This document shows positions 60,699 through 64,000 of a stretch of 64,000 nucleotides of DNA, piece after piece. Source of the stretch: Chryseobacterium sp. Bi04 (GTDB taxonomy: Bacteria > Bacteroidota > Bacteroidia > Flavobacteriales > Weeksellaceae); NCBI RefSeq assembly GCF_918698085.1, contig NZ_CAKKLP010000003.1, forward strand, positions 62,001 to 126,000, in the 5' to 3' direction. Numbering within the stretch: the stretch's first letter is position 1; each line of letters opens with the position of its first letter. The notes under the pieces were generated by a model. The model was not told where the DNA came from, did no database searches, and was given only the letters and a program-made list of their open reading frames with translations. Position numbers and translations under genes: made by a program.

Positions 60699-61724
60699 AT
60701 GAAAAAACAATTTATTAAACCAGAATTTACTGAGAAGATGTTTGAAATGTTAGGAGGGATGTGGATTACCGGCTGTATAAAGACGGCCGCAGAACTGAAT
60801 ATTGCAGACCATCTGGAAGCTGGTCCTCAAACAATCTCTTCATTAGCAAAAGAAACAAATTCACAGGAAAAACAGCTGTACCGGATTATGAGAGCTTTGA
60901 GCAGTGTTGGGATTTTTGAAGAGCTGGAAAATAAAACCTTTCGATTAAATGATTTTGGAGCCACTCTGCTAACAGGAGTTCCCGGGACTGTAAAAGATTT
61001 TGTGCTGGCTAATTTAAGAGAACATTTTCCAGGTTTTATGGAACTTACTTATTGTGTCCAAACCGGAAAGATTCCTTTTGAACATGTTCATGGAATGAAT
61101 CTCTGGGAGTATTATAGAGAATATCCGGAATTAGGCGCCAATTTTGGCAGAGGAATGACAGGACTTTCCAATATGGAGCTTTCAGGAATTATCAAGACCT
61201 ATGATTTTAGTCCATACAAAAAGATTGTAGATATAGGAGGAGGAAACGGGATAATGATGTATGCAATCTTAAATGCCGCTCCCGGGAGTTCCTGGATTAT
61301 TTTTGATGAAGAACATGTAATCGAAAATACCACTCAGCTCATTCCCGAAAACCTAAAAACAAAGTGTTCTGTAGCTACAGGAAGCTTCTTTGATCAAGTT
61401 CCGGCAGGGGCTGACCTCTATACCATGAAATGGATTATCCACGATTGGAACGATGATGAATGTATACAGATTTTAAAAATATGTTACGAAGCTATGCCTA
61501 AAGGAGCAAAACTATTAATTATAGATGCGGTCATTCCCGATGATTCTCAAAATAAACCACATCCGGCTAAACTCCTTGATATTGTGATGATGGCTTGTAT
61601 TACCGGTCGGGAAAGAACATTGAGTGAATTTAAAGAACTGATTGAAAAAGCAGGATTGCAATGTAATCAGCTTATTTCAATCGGAACAGAAGCCAAAAGC
61701 ATTATCGAATGCGAAAAGATATAA
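60699..61724 (+). CDS. SAM-dependent O-methyltransferase (COMT-like)
   Basis: This is a 341-residue protein. The N-terminal dimerisation winged helix has AADHLEAGPQTISSLAKETNSQEKQLYRIMRALSSVGIF-like segments. The SAM motif I is KIVDIGGGNGIMMYAI, and the catalytic His is in MKWIIHDWNDDECIQILKICYEAMPKGAKLLI, as in plant-like caffeate O-methyltransferases. Bacterial members methylate hydroxyls of natural products or pigments. It stands on its own, 6.3 kb from the polyketide-like operon, so a link is only a guess. Confidence 0.9.
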   Translation: MKKQFIKPEFTEKMFEMLGGMWITGCIKTAAELNIADHLEAGPQTISSLAKETNSQEKQLYRIMRALSSVGIFEELENKTFRLNDFGATLLTGVPGTVKDFVLANLREHFPGFMELTYCVQTGKIPFEHVHGMNLWEYYREYPELGANFGRGMTGLSNMELSGIIKTYDFSPYKKIVDIGGGNGIMMYAILNAAPGSSWIIFDEEHVIENTTQLIPENLKTKCSVATGSFFDQVPAGADLYTMKWIIHDWNDDECIQILKICYEAMPKGAKLLIIDAVIPDDSQNKPHPAKLLDIVMMACITGRERTLSEFKELIEKAGLQCNQLISIGTEAKSIIECEKI

Positions 61725-61869
61725 CTTATCCGACAGCAAACGACTACAAGTGAATTTAAATAGTTTATAACCGACTGGCTTGTGGTGACATCGCAATCTT
61801 TGCAATAGAGATTTGAGAAAGCAGTGAACGTCTCTTATCTAATTTATTAATCTTTAAAATATAAAAGTT

Positions 61870-62202
61870 ATGTCACTAAGAAACAAAGTAACACTTATTG
61901 GTTACACAGGTAAAGAAGTTGAAATGGTAAACTTCGACAATGGAAACGTAAAAGCCAGCGTATCTTTAGCTACCAGCGATCATTACACCAATGCCAAAGG
62001 TGAGAAAGTAGAAGAAACACAATGGCACAATCTGATTGCATTTGGGAAAGTAGCCGAAATTATGGAAAAATATGTTCCCAAAGGAAAAGAAATAGCTATT
62101 GAAGGAAAATTGATGTACAGATCATATGACGATAAAGACGGCGTAAAAAGGTACATTACAGAGATTCGTGTAGATGAGATCCTTTTGTTAGGAGGTAAAT
62201 AA
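61870..62202 (+). CDS. ssb: Single-stranded DNA-binding protein
   Basis: This is a 110-residue OB-fold protein. LRNKVTLIGYTGKEVEM and VSLATSDHYTNAKGEKVEETQWHNLIAFGKVAEIMEKYVPKGKEIAIEGKL are the standard SSB core. It ends after IRVDEILLLGG and lacks the long acidic tail (DDDIPF) that recruits repair proteins, so it is a short paralogue rather than the main replication SSB. It has its own gap and is eight nt upstream of the HRDC gene. Confidence 0.9.
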   Translation: MSLRNKVTLIGYTGKEVEMVNFDNGNVKASVSLATSDHYTNAKGEKVEETQWHNLIAFGKVAEIMEKYVPKGKEIAIEGKLMYRSYDDKDGVKRYITEIRVDEILLLGGK

Positions 62203-62210
62203 TTCTAAAA

Positions 62211-62672
62211 ATGCAAATGATGAAAGTAAAAGTTTTTAAAATAAGACTTCCTGAAGAATTTCTCTACAAAGATCAGAAAATGCTTGATGATTTTCTGGAA
62301 GTGAATGAAATTATAAAAGTGGAAACGGCTTTTGTAAATGATGAATGTTATTGGTCTGTTATATTGTATTTTGAAGCCTTAAAATTGGTGAAAAATACGG
62401 TGAAAGAACCAAAAGTGGTGAAATACTCTGCCGAAAACGATTTTTTGAATACTGACGAAGAACAAATTCTGAATGCTCTGAAACTTTGGAGATCTGAGAA
62501 AGCCAGAGAACAGAATCTGCCTACTTACTTTATAGCGAGTAACAAAGAATTAATTTCTGTAGCCAAGTATAAACCGGCTAAAAAAGAGGAACTGCTCGAG
62601 ATTAAAGGATTCGGGAAACATAAGATCGAAAATTATGGCGAAGAAATACTGGAAATCCTTGAGAGTGTCTGA
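62211..62672 (+). CDS. HRDC-domain protein
   Basis: This is a 153-residue protein. The N-terminal half (VKVFKIRLPEEFLYKDQKMLDDFLEVNEIIKVETAF) is of unknown fold. The C-terminal half is an HRDC domain: LKLWRSEKAREQNLPTYFIASNKELISVAKYKPAKKEELLEIKGFGKHKIENYGEEIL. HRDC domains bind nucleic acid and usually occur in RecQ or RNase D. Close coupling to ssb suggests a DNA-linked role. Alternative ATGs at 62217 and 62220 cannot be excluded. Confidence 0.85.
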   Translation: MQMMKVKVFKIRLPEEFLYKDQKMLDDFLEVNEIIKVETAFVNDECYWSVILYFEALKLVKNTVKEPKVVKYSAENDFLNTDEEQILNALKLWRSEKAREQNLPTYFIASNKELISVAKYKPAKKEELLEIKGFGKHKIENYGEEILEILESV

Positions 62673-62701
62673 TTTTTCAGCATAAATGGTCAAATAACAA
62701 C

Positions 62702-62733
62702 AAAAGCCGGGGAAGGTTACTTCTTTGGCTTTT
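62702..62733 (+). terminator. Terminator after the HRDC gene
   Basis: AAAAGCC pairs with GGCTTTT, and the inner GAAG with CTTC, in a 14-pair stem that includes three G-T pairs. T7 follows, 30 nt past the stop codon. Confidence 0.65.
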
Positions 62734-62762
62734 TTATGCTGTGTAAAGTCCTGGTAATTCCT

Positions 62763-62770
62763 TATTTTTG
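62763..62770 (+). promoter_or_regulatory. -7 element TATTTTTG for hisS
   Basis: TATTTTTG matches TAnnTTTG and lies 25 bp before the hisS ATG; the -33 element is not clear. Confidence 0.45.
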
Positions 62771-62795
62771 CAACTATCAAAATGACATACTAGAA

Positions 62796-64000
62796 ATGAA
62801 GCCAAGTTTAGCAAAAGGAACAAGAGATTTTACAGCACAGGAAGTGTCCAGAAGAAAATATATCATCAGTATTTTACAGAATAATTTTGAATTATTCGGA
62901 TTTCAGCCATTGGAAACTCCAAGTTTTGAAAATCTTTCTACCTTAACGGGAAAGTACGGAGAAGAAGGTGATCGGTTGATCTTTAAAATTTTAAACTCAA
63001 GCATCAATGAAGCAAAAGAAGATAAAAAAGAGCTGATGCTTCATGATTTTCAAAAAGCATTGGATAAACCCTTTAATTCGGAATATCTTACTGATAAAGC
63101 CCTTCGTTATGACCTTACCGTACCTTTTGCAAGATTTGTAGCCATGAATCATGGGAAACTGACATTCCCGTTCAAACGTTCTCAAATCCAGCCGGTTTGG
63201 AGAGCAGACAGACCTCAGAAAGGAAGATTCAGAGAATTTTACCAGTGTGATGCCGATGTAGTAGGAAGTGAAAGTTTATTGCAGGAAGTGGAACTGGTTC
63301 AGCTGTATTTAAAATCATTCGCTGATCTTGGAGTTTCTGTAACTATTCACATGAACAATAGAAAGATTCTTTCGGGATTAGCTGAATATGCTGGGATTAC
63401 AGATAAACTGATTGATTTTACGGTAGCTTTAGATAAGCTTGATAAAATTGGAAAAGAAGGGGTGGTTACAGAATTGCTGGAAAGAGAAATTTCTCAGGCT
63501 TCTATTGATAAACTGGACTTCCTGTTTAGTCAGTCTGATGATGCGCTGGAAAACCTTCTTCAGCTTAAGGAGAAATTTGCAGGCAGTGAAATAGGACTGA
63601 AAGGGGTGGAAGAGTTGGAATATGTTCTTACCCAATCTCTGAACCTTGGTGTTAATATGCAGAACCTTGTGTTTAATATTACATTGGCAAGAGGATTAGA
63701 CTATTACACCGGAGCTATCTTCGAAGTGAAAGCGGATGAAGTGGCTATGGGATCTATCGGTGGAGGAGGTAGATATGACAACCTTACAGAAGTTTTCGGA
63801 GTTAAAAATATTCCGGGAATAGGGATTTCATTTGGGTTGGACAGAATCTATCTGGTCATGGAAGAACTGAACCTTTTCCCTGAAGAAGCTTCTTCTAAAA
63901 TAGAATATTTATTTGCCAATTTTGGTGGTGAAGAAGTAACAGAAGCTCTAAAACTAATTATACAGCTAAGAGCAAAAGGAATTTCAGCGGAGCTGTATCC
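62796..64000 (+). CDS. hisS: Histidyl-tRNA synthetase, N-terminal 401 residues (runs off the window)
   Basis: The frame from ATG 62796 is open to the window end. It begins [19 protein letters not shown], as HisRS does. Motif 2 is [19 protein letters not shown]. Signature His A is [14 protein letters not shown], and motif 3 has [14 protein letters not shown] then [16 protein letters not shown]. The anticodon-binding domain starts at [13 protein letters not shown] and is cut. It charges tRNA-His. Confidence 0.96.
   Translation, partial: MKPSLAKGTRDFTAQEVSRRKYIISILQNNFELFGFQPLETPSFENLSTLTGKYGEEGDRLIFKILNSSINEAKEDKKELMLHDFQKALDKPFNSEYLTDKALRYDLTVPFARFVAMNHGKLTFPFKRSQIQPVWRADRPQKGRFREFYQCDADVVGSESLLQEVELVQLYLKSFADLGVSVTIHMNNRKILSGLAEYAGITDKLIDFTVALDKLDKIGKEGVVTELLEREISQASIDKLDFLFSQSDDALENLLQLKEKFAGSEIGLKGVEELEYVLTQSLNLGVNMQNLVFNITLARGLDYYTGAIFEVKADEVAMGSIGGGGRYDNLTEVFGVKNIPGIGISFGLDRIYLVMEELNLFPEEASSKIEYLFANFGGEEVTEALKLIIQLRAKGISAELY

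Overview
The window looks like chromosome from a Bacteroidota member of the Flavobacteriia, most likely Chryseobacterium or a close Weeksellaceae relative. The support is AT-rich DNA, type IX secretion (T9SS) cargo with C-terminal sorting domains, promoters of the Bacteroidota form TTTG-N19-TAnnTTTG, a grasp-with-spasm peptide locus, and protein sequences that read like Chryseobacterium orthologues. The genus call is made from sequence memory, not a search. I saw no rRNA, tRNA, CRISPR array or transposase.

1-6.7 kb is a peptide natural-product (RiPP) region. It holds the N-terminal part of a prolyl-oligopeptidase-like S9 peptidase, a 50-residue precursor-like peptide ending its leader in KGG, and a membrane-anchored TPR/AraC regulator. 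Divergent from the regulator is a grasp-with-spasm operon: a 66-residue precursor, a terminator, a lipoprotein, an ATP-grasp maturase, an unlisted 57-residue ORF and a SPASM-domain maturase without a radical-SAM Cys motif. Three near-identical palindromes flank the regulator and may be its operators.

6.7-10.9 kb is a scar. A 239-bp direct repeat covers the 5' end of an outer-membrane barrel gene, truncated in the first copy and intact in the second. Between the copies lie an orphan Rhs C-terminal tip fused directly to the truncated gene, two small lipoproteins (one overlapping the Rhs end, so a candidate immunity protein) and a zinc-ribbon membrane protein.

11-33.4 kb is largely core: M61 and M1 peptidases, a secreted HExxHxxGxxH metalloprotease with T9SS tail, TatC, a nonsense-interrupted DJ-1/PfpI gene, a Crp/Fnr regulator, KdsD, RecQ, a glycosyltransferase, dihydrolipoyl dehydrogenase, a frameshifted barrel protein, a CvfB-like protein and a giant T9SS type-B adhesin-like protein.

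33.4-43.2 kb has a TetR-TolC-MFP-RND efflux operon with repeated operator-like motifs, an HxlR regulator divergent from a quinone-oxidoreductase-like gene, and two hypothetical or SnoaL-like genes. A large TPR protein follows.

45.9-54.7 kb is the most striking part. It is a compact minus-strand operon with an acyl carrier protein, CrtI-like FAD oxidoreductase, AurF-like diiron oxygenase, ketoreductase, ketosynthase, degenerate partner ketosynthase, FabZ-like dehydratase, type II thioesterase and, 12 nt later, a dihaem peroxidase lipoprotein. It has a near-consensus promoter about 360 bp upstream of the first gene and ends at a perfect 25-bp hairpin. It looks like a type II polyketide or fatty-acid-like pathway making a reduced, probably polyene, acyl chain that is then oxidised. 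I recognise no characterised cluster with this exact gene set.

55-64 kb returns to small housekeeping and accessory genes: Nudix, a frameshifted Crp/Fnr gene, an epimerase, HPP, an arginase-family protein, an O-methyltransferase, SSB, an HRDC protein and the start of hisS.
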